Part shown: piece after piece, positions 1 through 6,076 of the stretch | How the letters are laid out: every line of letters begins with the position of its first letter | Position numbering within the stretch: position 1 is the stretch's first letter | NCBI GenBank assembly: GCA_002378975.1 | Contig: DFST01000029.1 | Location: forward strand, 6,605 to 13,841 | Source of the DNA: Chitinophagaceae bacterium UBA3430 | GTDB lineage: Bacteria > Bacteroidota > Bacteroidia > Chitinophagales > Chitinophagaceae | DNA: 7,237 nucleotides | Direction of reading: 5' to 3' | Translations under genes and position numbers: made by a program | The notes under the pieces: generated by a model | What the model saw: only the letters and a program-made list of their open reading frames with translations | Told to the model about the DNA's origin: nothing | Databases searched by the model: none

Positions 1-1304
1 TGGTCAACGTGACCCATGATGGTCACGATCGGCGAACGATGTTGCAATTCATCTTCTTCATCATCTTCGTATTCTTCTTCCATCTCCATCTGCTTCTCCA
101 TATCGATGAACGATACATCGAAGCCGAACTCACCGGCCACCAGTTCGATCACCTCCGCATCCAAGCGCTGGTTGATCGACACCATGATGCCCAAGCTCAT
201 ACACTTGCTGATCACCTCGGCAAAGCTCACGTTCATCAAACTCGCGAGCTCGCTCACGCTGATGAACTCCGTCACCTGCAATTTGTTGTCGGTCACTTCC
301 GCACCGCGGGCTTGCGCCATCTCGAATCGTTTTTCACGACGGAGCTTGGCCTTCATCTTGCCCTTGCCACCACCTCCGGAGAGTTTGGCCTGGGTCTCTT
401 GAATTTTCTTCTGAATTTCTTTCTCATCGATGGTCTGTCCATCGCGACGCTGAAACGCTTCACGCTCGCGTCGACCGGCCATGCCACCCCGACCGCGATT
501 GAAACCACTGCTCGGTTGTTCGGGATTGACAAAGGTTTGATGACCCGGTGTTTCGCGCTTCGACAGCGGAATGCGGGCTCGTTTCTTTTTATCATCACGC
601 ACCGGACGCGTATCGCTGGTCGTCGGCAAATCGATCTTACCCATGATCTTCGGACCCGTCAGCTTCTGCACCTCGATGTTCTCGATCGTAGGAGCTGCAG
701 GTTGAGCGGGCGCATCCGGTGCATCCGGTGTTGCCGGAGCCGCTGGCGGAGTAGGTGTCTCCACCGCTACCGGTTCTACAACCGGTGTTTCTTCCTTCGC
801 CTTCTTGGTCGTTTTCTTCGGCTTGGCTTCTTCAGCAGGTTGCTCAGCAACCGGTGCCGGAGTTTCTACTTCCTCTTTCTTCGGCTTGGTGCTGCGTTTT
901 GGACGGGTAGATGAATCCAAGGCATCGAGGTCGATCTTGGTGACCACTTTCGGTCCCTCCAATTCAGGCGCCTCGATCTTCACGGTCTCTTCTACTTTTG
1001 GCTCTTCCTTCTTGACGACTTTCTTGGTCTCCTTCTTGAAGGTGATCTCCTCTTCTTCTTTCTTTTTCTTGGCTTCCGCTGTAGAACCCTTGGGCAACTC
1101 GAGCTGATCGCTCTTCATCTTAGCTGCCTTGTCACTTTGGAATTCTTGCTGCAAGGAACGGTACATGTCCTCGCTCAACTTCGAGGTCGGTTTTAGGTCG
1201 TCTTTCGAGAACCCTTTACCCACGAGGAAGTCGATCAGGGTGTCCTGACCAATGTTGAATTCCTTAGCCGCGGCCAGGAGTCGGGGAAGTTTCAATTCTG
1301 ACAT
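1..1304 (-). CDS. infB: Translation initiation factor IF-2, N-terminal part (cut by window edge)
   Basis: IF-2 is the cytoplasmic GTPase that brings formyl-Met-tRNA to the 30S subunit and promotes subunit joining. The window holds the first 434 residues and ends inside the G1 motif of the GTPase domain (PIVTIMGHVD, residues 425-434). Residues about 3-30 (LKLPRLLAAAKEFNIG and following) match the first IF2_N helical domain. A long Lys/Glu/Pro/Ala-rich linker follows to about residue 330, containing two copies of a GPK..xKIDL motif (117-126 and 217-226) and a DAPDAP tandem. A second helical domain (VSELASLMNVSFAEVI, near 350) and an acidic stretch lead into the G domain. The extension of more than 420 residues before the G domain is usual for this phylum. 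The ATG at 1304 lies 50 nt after the nusA stop, so it is the third gene of the rimP-nusA-infB operon. No Shine-Dalgarno sequence is evident. Confidence 0.97.
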   Translation of the reverse strand, partial: MSELKLPRLLAAAKEFNIGQDTLIDFLVGKGFSKDDLKPTSKLSEDMYRSLQQEFQSDKAAKMKSDQLELPKGSTAEAKKKKEEEEITFKKETKKVVKKEEPKVEETVKIEAPELEGPKVVTKIDLDALDSSTRPKRSTKPKKEEVETPAPVAEQPAEEAKPKKTTKKAKEETPVVEPVAVETPTPPAAPATPDAPDAPAQPAAPTIENIEVQKLTGPKIMGKIDLPTTSDTRPVRDDKKKRARIPLSKRETPGHQTFVNPEQPSSGFNRGRGGMAGRREREAFQRRDGQTIDEKEIQKKIQETQAKLSGGGGKGKMKAKLRREKRFEMAQARGAEVTDNKLQVTEFISVSELASLMNVSFAEVISKCMSLGIMVSINQRLDAEVIELVAGEFGFDVSFIDMEKQMEMEEEYEDDEEDELQHRSPIVTIMGHVD

Positions 1305-1354
1305 TCGGTTCGTTTATTTCGTTCGGTTCTTCTCGTATTTGGATCGATTCGTCG

Positions 1355-2602
1355 TTATTCTTTTTCGAACTCTTCTTTCAGGATGCGACGCAGATCCTCG
1401 ATGGTTTCTTTCTCGAGGTCGGTACGACGCTCCAACTCTTCAGCGGTCAACTCCAATACACTACGCGCTGTATCACAACCCACGCGCTTCAGCTCATCAA
1501 TGATCCAAGAATCGATCTCATCGGTGAATTCTTCCAGATCGATGTCGAATCCTTCGACTTGCTCTTCGGTATCGCGGTACACATCCAACACATAGCCCGT
1601 GAGGTCAGAGGCCAACTTGATGTTCACCCCACGACGACCAATGGCCAAGGAAACCTGATCGGGTTTCAGGAAGATGTTCGCATGCTTCCGGTCCGTATCC
1701 AGGTCCATGCTGGTGATGCGCGCCGGCGTCAGCGAACGCTGAATCAACAGCTGTACGTTCTGGGTATAGTTGATCACGTCAATGTTCTCATTCTTCAATT
1801 CACGCACGATGCCGTGAATGCGGCTTCCTTTCATACCCACGCAAGCACCTACCGGATCGATGCGGTCGTCGTACGACTCCACCGCCACCTTCGCGCGCTC
1901 GCCCGGATCGCGAACGATCTTCTTGATCACGATCAAGCCATCGAAAATTTCCGGCACCTCGATCTCCATCAACTTGGCCAGGAATTCCGGCGCAGTACGA
2001 GAGAGAATGATAACGGGATTGTTATTCTTCAGGTCAACGCGACGCACCACGGCACGCACGCTTTCCCCTTTCTTGAAATAATCTTGTGGGATCTGCTCGC
2101 TCTTCGGAAGGATCAACTCGTTGCCTTCTTCATCCAGCAACAAAATCTCCTTCTTCCAGATCTGATACACTTCCGCACTGATGATGTCACCCACGCGGTC
2201 GTTGTATTTTTTCGCCAAGGCGTTTTTCTTCAAATCTCCGATGCGGCTGGCCAGCGTTTGCTTGGCAGCTAAGATCGCACGGCGACCAAAATCGAGCAGG
2301 TCGATCTCTTCGTAGAGCTCTTCGCCTACTTCGAAGTCGGGTTCGATCTTGGTGGCTTCGGTATAGGCTACCTGCGCCAACGGATCTTCCACGGTGCCGT
2401 CCTCGACGATCATTCGGTGACGAATGATTTCCAAGTCGCCTTTTTCGGCGTTAACGATCACGTCAAAATTGTCGTCGCTGCCGTATTTTTTACGGAGCAA
2501 GGTCTTGAAGACGTCTTCTACCACTTTCATCATAGTGGGCCGATCGATGTTTTCTGCATCCTTAAAATCCTGGAACGCATCGATCAGATTAATACTGGCC
2601 AT
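1355..2602 (-). CDS. nusA: Transcription termination/antitermination factor NusA
   Basis: NusA binds RNA polymerase and nascent RNA and modulates pausing, termination and antitermination. The protein has 415 residues. Residues 1-130 match the N-terminal polymerase-binding domain, about 135-200 the S1 domain (DRVGDIISAEV onward), and about 205-345 the two KH domains. Diagnostic stretches are SRTAPEFLAKLMEIEVPEI (201-219), DPVGACVGMKGSRI (249-262) with KH1 GxxG at 256-259, and SLAIGRRGVNIKLA (318-331) with KH2 GxxG at 322-325. Residues 360-415 look like one short helical, helix-hairpin-helix-like module rather than the two acidic repeats of the E. coli protein, as expected for a short NusA. It sits 21 nt after the rimP stop and 50 nt before infB, so it is co-transcribed. 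The E. coli operon is regulated by NusA itself; whether this holds here is not visible. Confidence 0.98.
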   Translation of the reverse strand: MASINLIDAFQDFKDAENIDRPTMMKVVEDVFKTLLRKKYGSDDNFDVIVNAEKGDLEIIRHRMIVEDGTVEDPLAQVAYTEATKIEPDFEVGEELYEEIDLLDFGRRAILAAKQTLASRIGDLKKNALAKKYNDRVGDIISAEVYQIWKKEILLLDEEGNELILPKSEQIPQDYFKKGESVRAVVRRVDLKNNNPVIILSRTAPEFLAKLMEIEVPEIFDGLIVIKKIVRDPGERAKVAVESYDDRIDPVGACVGMKGSRIHGIVRELKNENIDVINYTQNVQLLIQRSLTPARITSMDLDTDRKHANIFLKPDQVSLAIGRRGVNIKLASDLTGYVLDVYRDTEEQVEGFDIDLEEFTDEIDSWIIDELKRVGCDTARSVLELTAEELERRTDLEKETIEDLRRILKEEFEKE

Positions 2603-2623
2603 AATCGGTGTGTTTAAGTCGCT

Positions 2624-3094
2624 TTAAAAAGTAATTTGTATGGTTGTTGCTTTGATCTCGTTGAATGCCCATTCGTGTGTTTTGACCTCCTGCTTCTTGC
2701 CTTTCCCCTTTACCTCTTCCACCGTGAAGCCGGTCTCCGTCACCCCCGTCAGCTTGCCGATCACCTGAACGCTTTCCAGCGTAACCACCTCCACCTGCCG
2801 TCCGATGTTCTTGACGTACTGGCGGTGCAGTTTCAGGGGCTCATCCAGACCCGGCGAGGAAAATTCCAGCGAAAACTCCCCGTCCGGCAACACACCCTCT
2901 TCCACCAACTGGCGGTACAGGGCCCGGTTGAATTTGATCAGTCGATCAACGCTAACTCCTTGATCTCCATCAATATACACGCGAATATTGAGGGTCGGCT
3001 TGATCCAAACCTTCACCAAAAACAGCGTGGGATCCGACTCGATGAGCGCCTCTACCCGCCGACTGACCGTTTCAATGAGTTCCTGATTGAGCAT
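2624..3094 (-). CDS. rimP: Ribosome maturation factor RimP
   Basis: RimP binds the 30S subunit and helps late assembly. From the ATG at 3094 the protein has 156 residues, close to the family norm. The N-terminal alpha/beta domain (1-90) carries the hallmark stretch FSLEFSSPGLDEPLKLH (74-90); the C-terminal SH3-like domain (92-156) begins YVKNIGRQVEVVTL. The frame is open three codons further to a TTG at 3103, but MLNQELIETVSRRV matches the usual RimP start and ATG is preferred; TTG would give 159 residues. It is the first gene of the operon and ends 21 nt before nusA. A consensus promoter lies at 3150-3181 and an 11-bp hairpin in the leader ends 13 nt before the ATG. No unobstructed Shine-Dalgarno precedes the start; a GGAGG lies inside the hairpin stem. 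Confidence 0.96.
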   Translation of the reverse strand: MLNQELIETVSRRVEALIESDPTLFLVKVWIKPTLNIRVYIDGDQGVSVDRLIKFNRALYRQLVEEGVLPDGEFSLEFSSPGLDEPLKLHRQYVKNIGRQVEVVTLESVQVIGKLTGVTETGFTVEEVKGKGKKQEVKTHEWAFNEIKATTIQITF

Positions 3095-3107
3095 GGCTAA
3101 CAAAAGA

Positions 3108-3133
3108 AGAAGGGAACGTTTCCGTTCCCCTCC
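3108..3133 (-). promoter_or_regulatory. Leader hairpin with GAAA tetraloop ahead of rimP
   Basis: Read on the minus strand, positions 3133-3123 pair with 3118-3108 to give an 11-bp stem: nine Watson-Crick pairs and two G-U wobbles (3133/3108 and 3130/3111). The core is GGGAACG / CGTTCCC and the loop is GAAA (3122-3119), a GNRA tetraloop. The stem ends 13 nt before the rimP ATG, and the 5' arm contains GGAGG, which would be sequestered. The downstream run TTCTTCTTTTG is only moderately U-rich, so a leader structure or attenuator is likelier than a simple terminator. Function is inferred. Confidence 0.6.
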
Positions 3134-3149
3134 ACACGATTTTCAGACA

Positions 3150-3181
3150 CAAATATACGATAAAAGACCAAAAAGACCAAA
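3150..3181 (-). promoter_or_regulatory. Promoter of the rimP-nusA-infB operon
   Basis: On the minus strand TTTG (3181-3178) is followed by 20 nt and then TATATTTG (3157-3150). This agrees with the Bacteroidota housekeeping promoter consensus, TTTG at about -33 and TAnnTTTG at about -7, at the correct spacing. Transcription would start near 3143 and give a leader of about 50 nt that contains the hairpin at 3108-3133. The spacer carries a short direct repeat of TCTTTTTGG. Start site position is inferred. Confidence 0.75.
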
Positions 3182-3201
3182 AAGACGAACCCTTCGGGCT
3201 G

Positions 3202-3243
3202 TAGAGGGTAGTAGAGGGTTTAGGGTAAAGCCCCCCCCCTCTA
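3202..3243 (-). repeat. TAGAGGG inverted/direct repeat with a nine-base G tract; possible terminator region
   Basis: Five bases beyond the phosphodiesterase stop, the minus strand reads TAGAGGG (3243-3237) inside a tract of nine G (3239-3231), then CCCTCTA twice (3218-3212 and 3208-3202). The G-rich element can pair with either copy, so two alternative stems exist; pairing with the first copy can extend by GGT/ACC across a 2-nt bulge. There is no clean U tract directly after either stem. It separates the phosphodiesterase gene from the rimP promoter and may end transcription of the former, but this is weakly supported. Confidence 0.4.
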
Positions 3244-3247
3244 ACCT

Positions 3248-4018
3248 TTACTTCTTCAACCCTTCCTCCGGCTCATTGGTCGTAATCAGATCAAACCCCT
3301 GATCCAGAAAGCCTTGCATCATAGTTAGGTCGTTGACGGTCCACACGTTCAAGACAATCCCCAATTCCTTGGCCCGCGTGATCCACTCCGGGTGTTTTTT
3401 AAAGACACTGAAATTGTAATCCATTCCCCGAATACCCGCCTCCTTCAACTGATCGGGCGTTTTATCGCCATTCAAATACTGCACATGCGCCTTGGGCATT
3501 CGCTTCAACAAGTGCAGACACATGTTGTAATCAAAACTGATGTACACAATACGATAGGGAGGCTTCAATTCTTTTACCAGATCCACCACGCGGTCGACGA
3601 TTTTTTGAGCCCGCTCCGAGCCCAGTCCCGAGGGCTTGATCTCCAACACCAAGTCGGTGTGTTTATTGTTCTCGGATCCAGCTACTAAATATTCGCGCAG
3701 CGTGGGGAGTTTTTCGCCATTCGACAACAGATGCTGAATGAGCTCAGCATAACCGGTTTTCTCGATCTCGAGTTTGTTGTGCGTCGGATCGTGATTGATG
3801 ACCAGCGAATCATCGGCACTCATCCGCACATCGAATTCCGATCCGGCACAACCCAATCGAATCGCCTCTTTCAGCGACGCGATGGAATTTTCCGGAAATC
3901 CGTTTTTCTTGAACGCACCGCGATGCGCAACGATGTGATTGGCGGGTTTATATGCAACATTTCGCATAGGTGTACAGGCAATGCAAGCGATAATAAATAC
4001 GTAAACGACTCTAATCAT
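3248..4018 (-). CDS. Glycerophosphodiester phosphodiesterase family lipoprotein
   Basis: This enzyme family hydrolyses glycerophosphodiesters to sn-glycerol 3-phosphate and an alcohol with a bound metal ion. The 256-residue protein shows the family motifs: HRG (32-34) and PEN (42-44) in AHRGAFKKNGFPENS, giving catalytic H32 and metal ligand E43; EFD (61-63); NHDP (75-78) with second catalytic H76; LEIKP (125-129); and NVWTVND near the C-terminus (224-230). Residues 1-11 form a short hydrophobic signal ending in a lipobox-like IIAC, with Cys12 (or Cys15) as likely lipidation site, so it probably sits in an envelope membrane facing the periplasm or surface. It follows the PhoD-like gene on the same strand with 58 nt between, a gap occupied by heptamer repeat A, whose proximal arm ends 8 nt before this ATG. 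Exact substrate is unknown. Confidence 0.93.
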   Translation of the reverse strand: MIRVVYVFIIACIACTPMRNVAYKPANHIVAHRGAFKKNGFPENSIASLKEAIRLGCAGSEFDVRMSADDSLVINHDPTHNKLEIEKTGYAELIQHLLSNGEKLPTLREYLVAGSENNKHTDLVLEIKPSGLGSERAQKIVDRVVDLVKELKPPYRIVYISFDYNMCLHLLKRMPKAHVQYLNGDKTPDQLKEAGIRGMDYNFSVFKKHPEWITRAKELGIVLNVWTVNDLTMMQGFLDQGFDLITTNEPEEGLKK

Positions 4019-4026
4019 ACTATACA

Positions 4027-4100
4027 GTTCAACGTTCAGTGTTCGGAGTTCAAAGTTAGTTGACGGTTTTTAGTTTTTAGTTCGACGCTGAACCCTGAAC
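4027..4100 (-). repeat. GTTCANN heptamer inverted repeat, copy A
   Basis: On the plus strand the arm nearest the phosphodiesterase start has four heptamers: GTTCAAC at 4027, GTTCAGT at 4034, GTTCGGA at 4041 and GTTCAAA at 4048. The opposite arm (4084-4100) reads, on the minus strand, GTTCAGG then GTTCAGC and a degenerate third unit, and pairs imperfectly with the first. The loop holds AACTAAAAACT (minus strand, 4082-4072), shared with copy C. The element overlaps the 3' end of the PhoD-like gene, encoding its last seven residues and stop. The proximal arm ends 8 nt before the downstream ATG. Confidence 0.85.
4051..4058 (-). promoter_or_regulatory. Possible -7 element inside repeat copy A
   Basis: TAACTTTG on the minus strand matches TAnnTTTG exactly and lies 32 nt before the phosphodiesterase ATG. 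It straddles the edge of the proximal arm and the loop of repeat A. No TTTG is found about 20 nt further upstream, so only half of a Bacteroidota promoter is present. It could drive the gene independently of the PhoD-like gene. Confidence 0.3.
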
Positions 4101-5108
4101 AGAATATTCCACTCTTACATTATTCGTCTTATCAATGATCTCCATCTTCACCACCGGTTGTTTTTCCCAACGAATGGTGAGCAGGCCGAAGTGATTGTCC
4201 ATCACCGGACCTTCGATCCGGTTCTTATTCGGCGTCGGGAAATCCCAGGTCGACGTGATGCCGCTCGACGTGATGTCGTAGATCGGATAACTACCCGGAT
4301 TCTCGATGCGGGAGATCTCGCCATAATGCACATCGCCCGTTAAAAAGAAAACACCATTCGCCTTCGTGGTGCGAATCAGATCCAGCATGCGCTGTTGCTC
4401 ATGCGGAAAATTGGCCCAGGCCTCATAGCCGTTGAATTCGATCGCGAATTGCGATCCGCTGCAAACCAGCCGGATATCGGCCGGCTTCTTCAACTCGGCT
4501 TCCAGCCAACGCCACTGCTCGGCACCGAGCAATGTGCTATCCGTCGATACATGCGGTTTGTAATCGAGTGTATAGAAATACCGATCGCGGGGCAATTTAG
4601 TCGCCGTATCGTAAGGCAACAGGTTTGAACGGAACGTGCGCACGTCCAACAACAAGATCTGTACGGTTCGATCGCCTTGTTTCAGGTATTCGGCATGATA
4701 AATGCCGGGGTGTTGGCGGCGCGGGCTGTTGGCCGGTTCTTTGAAATGTTCGAGGAAGAGTTCCTTGGATTGCTCTTTATATGGATAATGTTTGCCGGCA
4801 TCGTTTCGACCGAAATCGTGATCGTCCCAGGTAGCCAGAATCCGCGTAGCCGAGTCGAGTTGTTGGTATTCGGGTTTGGCGGCGAGGCGTTGGTATTTGG
4901 CACGCAGCGTGTCCATGTTGTCGGTATCGCCGTAAATATTGTCGCCCAGAAAGATGAACAGATCGGGCTTGTAAGAAGCCGCCAGCGACAAGATGGGCTG
5001 CGGATCGGTTTCATGGCCACAGGAGCCGAAAGCGATGGTCGTTTGTTTCGGGGCTTGGCTGCAGGAAAGTAGGGTCAGAAGCGGGAAAATGAATGCGTAT
5101 CGAATCAT
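4077..5108 (-). CDS. PhoD-like metallophosphatase lipoprotein (alkaline phosphatase D family)
   Basis: PhoD-like enzymes are secreted metal-dependent phosphodiesterases/phosphomonoesterases that release phosphate. This 343-residue protein has the family motifs in order: AFGSCGH (26-32), FLGDNIYGD (53-61), WDDHDFGRND (94-103), CSGSQF (216-221), and LTGDVHYGE (256-264) with metal-binding His261. Residues 1-15 are a hydrophobic signal ending LLSC, a good lipobox with Cys16 as lipidation site, so it is probably an envelope lipoprotein. It is shorter than the large two-domain Bacillus PhoD, consistent with a minimal catalytic domain. It precedes the phosphodiesterase gene on the same strand, suggesting a phosphate or glycerophosphate scavenging pair; no Pho-type operator was recognised. 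The last seven residues (VQGSASN) and the stop are encoded by repeat copy A. Repeat copy B ends 10 nt before its ATG. True substrate is unknown. Confidence 0.92.
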   Translation of the reverse strand: MIRYAFIFPLLTLLSCSQAPKQTTIAFGSCGHETDPQPILSLAASYKPDLFIFLGDNIYGDTDNMDTLRAKYQRLAAKPEYQQLDSATRILATWDDHDFGRNDAGKHYPYKEQSKELFLEHFKEPANSPRRQHPGIYHAEYLKQGDRTVQILLLDVRTFRSNLLPYDTATKLPRDRYFYTLDYKPHVSTDSTLLGAEQWRWLEAELKKPADIRLVCSGSQFAIEFNGYEAWANFPHEQQRMLDLIRTTKANGVFFLTGDVHYGEISRIENPGSYPIYDITSSGITSTWDFPTPNKNRIEGPVMDNHFGLLTIRWEKQPVVKMEIIDKTNNVRVEYSVQGSASN

Positions 5109-5118
5109 AATAAGAATG

Positions 5119-5180
5119 GTTCAGTGTTCAAAGTTCAGCGTTTAAACTTGACTCTGAACTCTGAACCCTGAACTCTGAAG
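5119..5180. repeat. GTTCANN heptamer inverted repeat, copy B
   Basis: The left arm has four heptamers: GTTCAGT at 5119, GTTCAAA at 5126, GTTCAGC at 5133 and GTTTAAA at 5140. The right arm, 5150-5180, carries TGAACTC at 5155, TGAACCC at 5162, TGAACTC at 5169 and a partial TGAAG at 5176. The arms pair as TTCA/TGAA blocks with mismatches at the variable sixth and seventh positions. The loop is only a few bases and lacks the motif of copies A and C. It lies between divergent genes: 10 nt from the PhoD-like ATG on one side, and 8 nt before a likely tRNA -7 element on the other. Confidence 0.87.
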
Positions 5181-5187
5181 GAATTCG

Positions 5188-5195
5188 TACTTTCG
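5188..5195 (+). promoter_or_regulatory. Likely -7 promoter element for the tRNA gene
   Basis: TACTTTCG differs from the Bacteroidota TAnnTTTG element at one position and would start transcription roughly ten bases before the tRNA at 5213. The expected TTTG about 20 nt upstream falls within repeat copy B and is not present, so the match is partial. Confidence 0.45.
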
Positions 5196-5212
5196 TGCCC
5201 TCCTCCGGGAGC

Positions 5213-5286
5213 GGACCCTTAGCTCAGTTGGTTAGAGCGACAGACTCATAATCTGTGGGTCGCAGGTTCAAGCCCTGCAGGGTCCA
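5213..5286 (+). tRNA. tRNA with CAT anticodon (elongator Met or lysidine-type Ile2)
   Basis: The 74-nt sequence folds as a full cloverleaf. The acceptor stem is GGACCCT with AGGGTCC and discriminator A at 5286. The D stem is GCTC/GAGC, the anticodon stem ACAGA/TCTGT with loop CTCATAA (anticodon CAT), the variable loop GGGTC, and the T stem GCAGG/CCTGC with loop TTCAAGC. The first acceptor pair is Watson-Crick G-C, unlike the usual initiator tRNA. CAT can mean elongator Met, or Ile2 whose C34 is changed to lysidine by TilS. C4-G69 and C5-G68, plus similarity to E. coli Ile2 in the variable and T regions, favour Ile2 slightly. CCA is not encoded. It is transcribed divergently from the PhoD-like gene. 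Confidence 0.95.
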
Positions 5287-5315
5287 CTTTTATCATCATA
5301 CTTAACCTTTTCTTA

Positions 5316-5329
5316 ACCGGTTAGCCGGT
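5316..5329 (+). terminator. Small hairpin between the tRNA and the barrel gene; weak terminator candidate
   Basis: ACCGG, loop TTAG, CCGGT forms a perfect 5-bp stem followed by AGTTTTA. It lies 30 nt after the tRNA and 14 nt before the ATG at 5344. It may end the tRNA transcript or fold in the leader of the barrel gene. The stem is short and the T run has only four bases. Confidence 0.3.
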
Positions 5330-5343
5330 AGTTTTACTCCCTT

Positions 5344-6072
5344 ATGAACCTGAAGCGAATCCTCCTCCCCGCCCTCCTGCTGATCTCCATCGCCGGAATG
5401 GCCCAGGAAACCCCCAAGAAATCCAAGAGCAAGCCCAAATTCGACCTGGGCGGTCGCTCCAACGACCATTTTCTGCTGCAATTGGGCTATACCCAGTGGG
5501 CCAACCTGCCCGATACCTTGAAGACGAACGGACTCTCCAAGTCGGTCAACGCCTACCTGATGTTCGATTTCCCCTTCAAGAACGACGCCCGCTTGAGCAT
5601 GGCCTTCGGTCCCGGCATCGGCTCCGATCACATCCTGTTCACCAAGCGGAAGATCGGCATCAAAGAACTGGCCCCCGTGTTGCAGTTCACCAACGTGCAA
5701 GACACGAATCACTATAAGAAGACCAAACTCGCGACCGTTTACCTCGAAGCCCCCATCGAATTCCGATACAACAGCAACCCCGAAAAGAACAACGGATTCA
5801 AATGGGCTGTGGGCGTGAAAGTAGGTCGCATGATCAATGCCCATACCCGCAACACCAAATGGGAAAGCCGCAGCGGCAACCTGCTGAACGATTATGTAAT
5901 GAAGGAAAGCAGTACTCGTTTTTTCAATAAGACACGCATTGTGGCACAAGCCCGCGTTGGCGTTGGACACGTCAGCCTCTACGGAAGCTATCAACTGACT
6001 ACCGTCATCAAAGACGGCTTCGGTCCCGCTGTTCGACCACTTACCTTCGGACTTACGATTTCCGGACTTTGA
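5344..6072 (+). CDS. Outer-membrane beta-barrel protein (PorT-like / OMP_b-brl family)
   Basis: The 242-residue protein starts with a clear signal peptide (MNLKRILLPALLLISIAGMA, cleavage likely after Ala20), then a Lys/Ser-rich spacer (24-34). The remainder looks like a small barrel: alternating amphipathic strands such as HFLLQLGYTQWANL (42-55), SVNAYLMFDFPF (67-78), LSMAFGPGIGSDHILF (84-99), FKWAVGVKVGRMI (152-164), RIVAQARVGVGHVSLYGSYQL (198-218, strands) and a terminal RPLTFGLTISGL (231-242). The length and pattern fit the PorT-like outer-membrane family common in Bacteroidota. Function is unknown; members range from type IX secretion parts to uncharacterised porin-like proteins, and nothing nearby ties it to type IX secretion. 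It follows the tRNA by 57 nt, and repeat copy C begins 5 nt after its stop. Family membership rests on pattern rather than on a diagnostic motif. Confidence 0.8.
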   Translation: MNLKRILLPALLLISIAGMAQETPKKSKSKPKFDLGGRSNDHFLLQLGYTQWANLPDTLKTNGLSKSVNAYLMFDFPFKNDARLSMAFGPGIGSDHILFTKRKIGIKELAPVLQFTNVQDTNHYKKTKLATVYLEAPIEFRYNSNPEKNNGFKWAVGVKVGRMINAHTRNTKWESRSGNLLNDYVMKESSTRFFNKTRIVAQARVGVGHVSLYGSYQLTTVIKDGFGPAVRPLTFGLTISGL

Positions 6073-6076
6073 CTTA

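Noticed and set aside
9..914. Long plus-strand open frame (301 codons) opposite infB
   Set aside because: It is antisense to a clear IF-2 coding frame; its His/Leu/Arg-rich translation resembles no family and reflects the codon bias of the real gene.
1559..2272. Plus-strand open frame (237 codons) opposite nusA
   Set aside because: It mirrors the conserved S1 and KH coding region of NusA; no domain or start context supports it.
3095..3103. TTG start giving a 159-residue RimP
   Set aside because: The ATG three codons downstream gives the usual RimP N-terminus, and no ribosome binding site favours the TTG.
5302..5994. Minus-strand open frame (230 codons) opposite the barrel gene
   Set aside because: The plus-strand frame has a proper signal peptide and barrel strands; the antisense frame is low-complexity and would run through the small hairpin at 5316-5329.
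5344..6072. Assigning the barrel gene as porT of type IX secretion
   Set aside because: Only a general small-barrel pattern is visible and no other type IX secretion gene is nearby.
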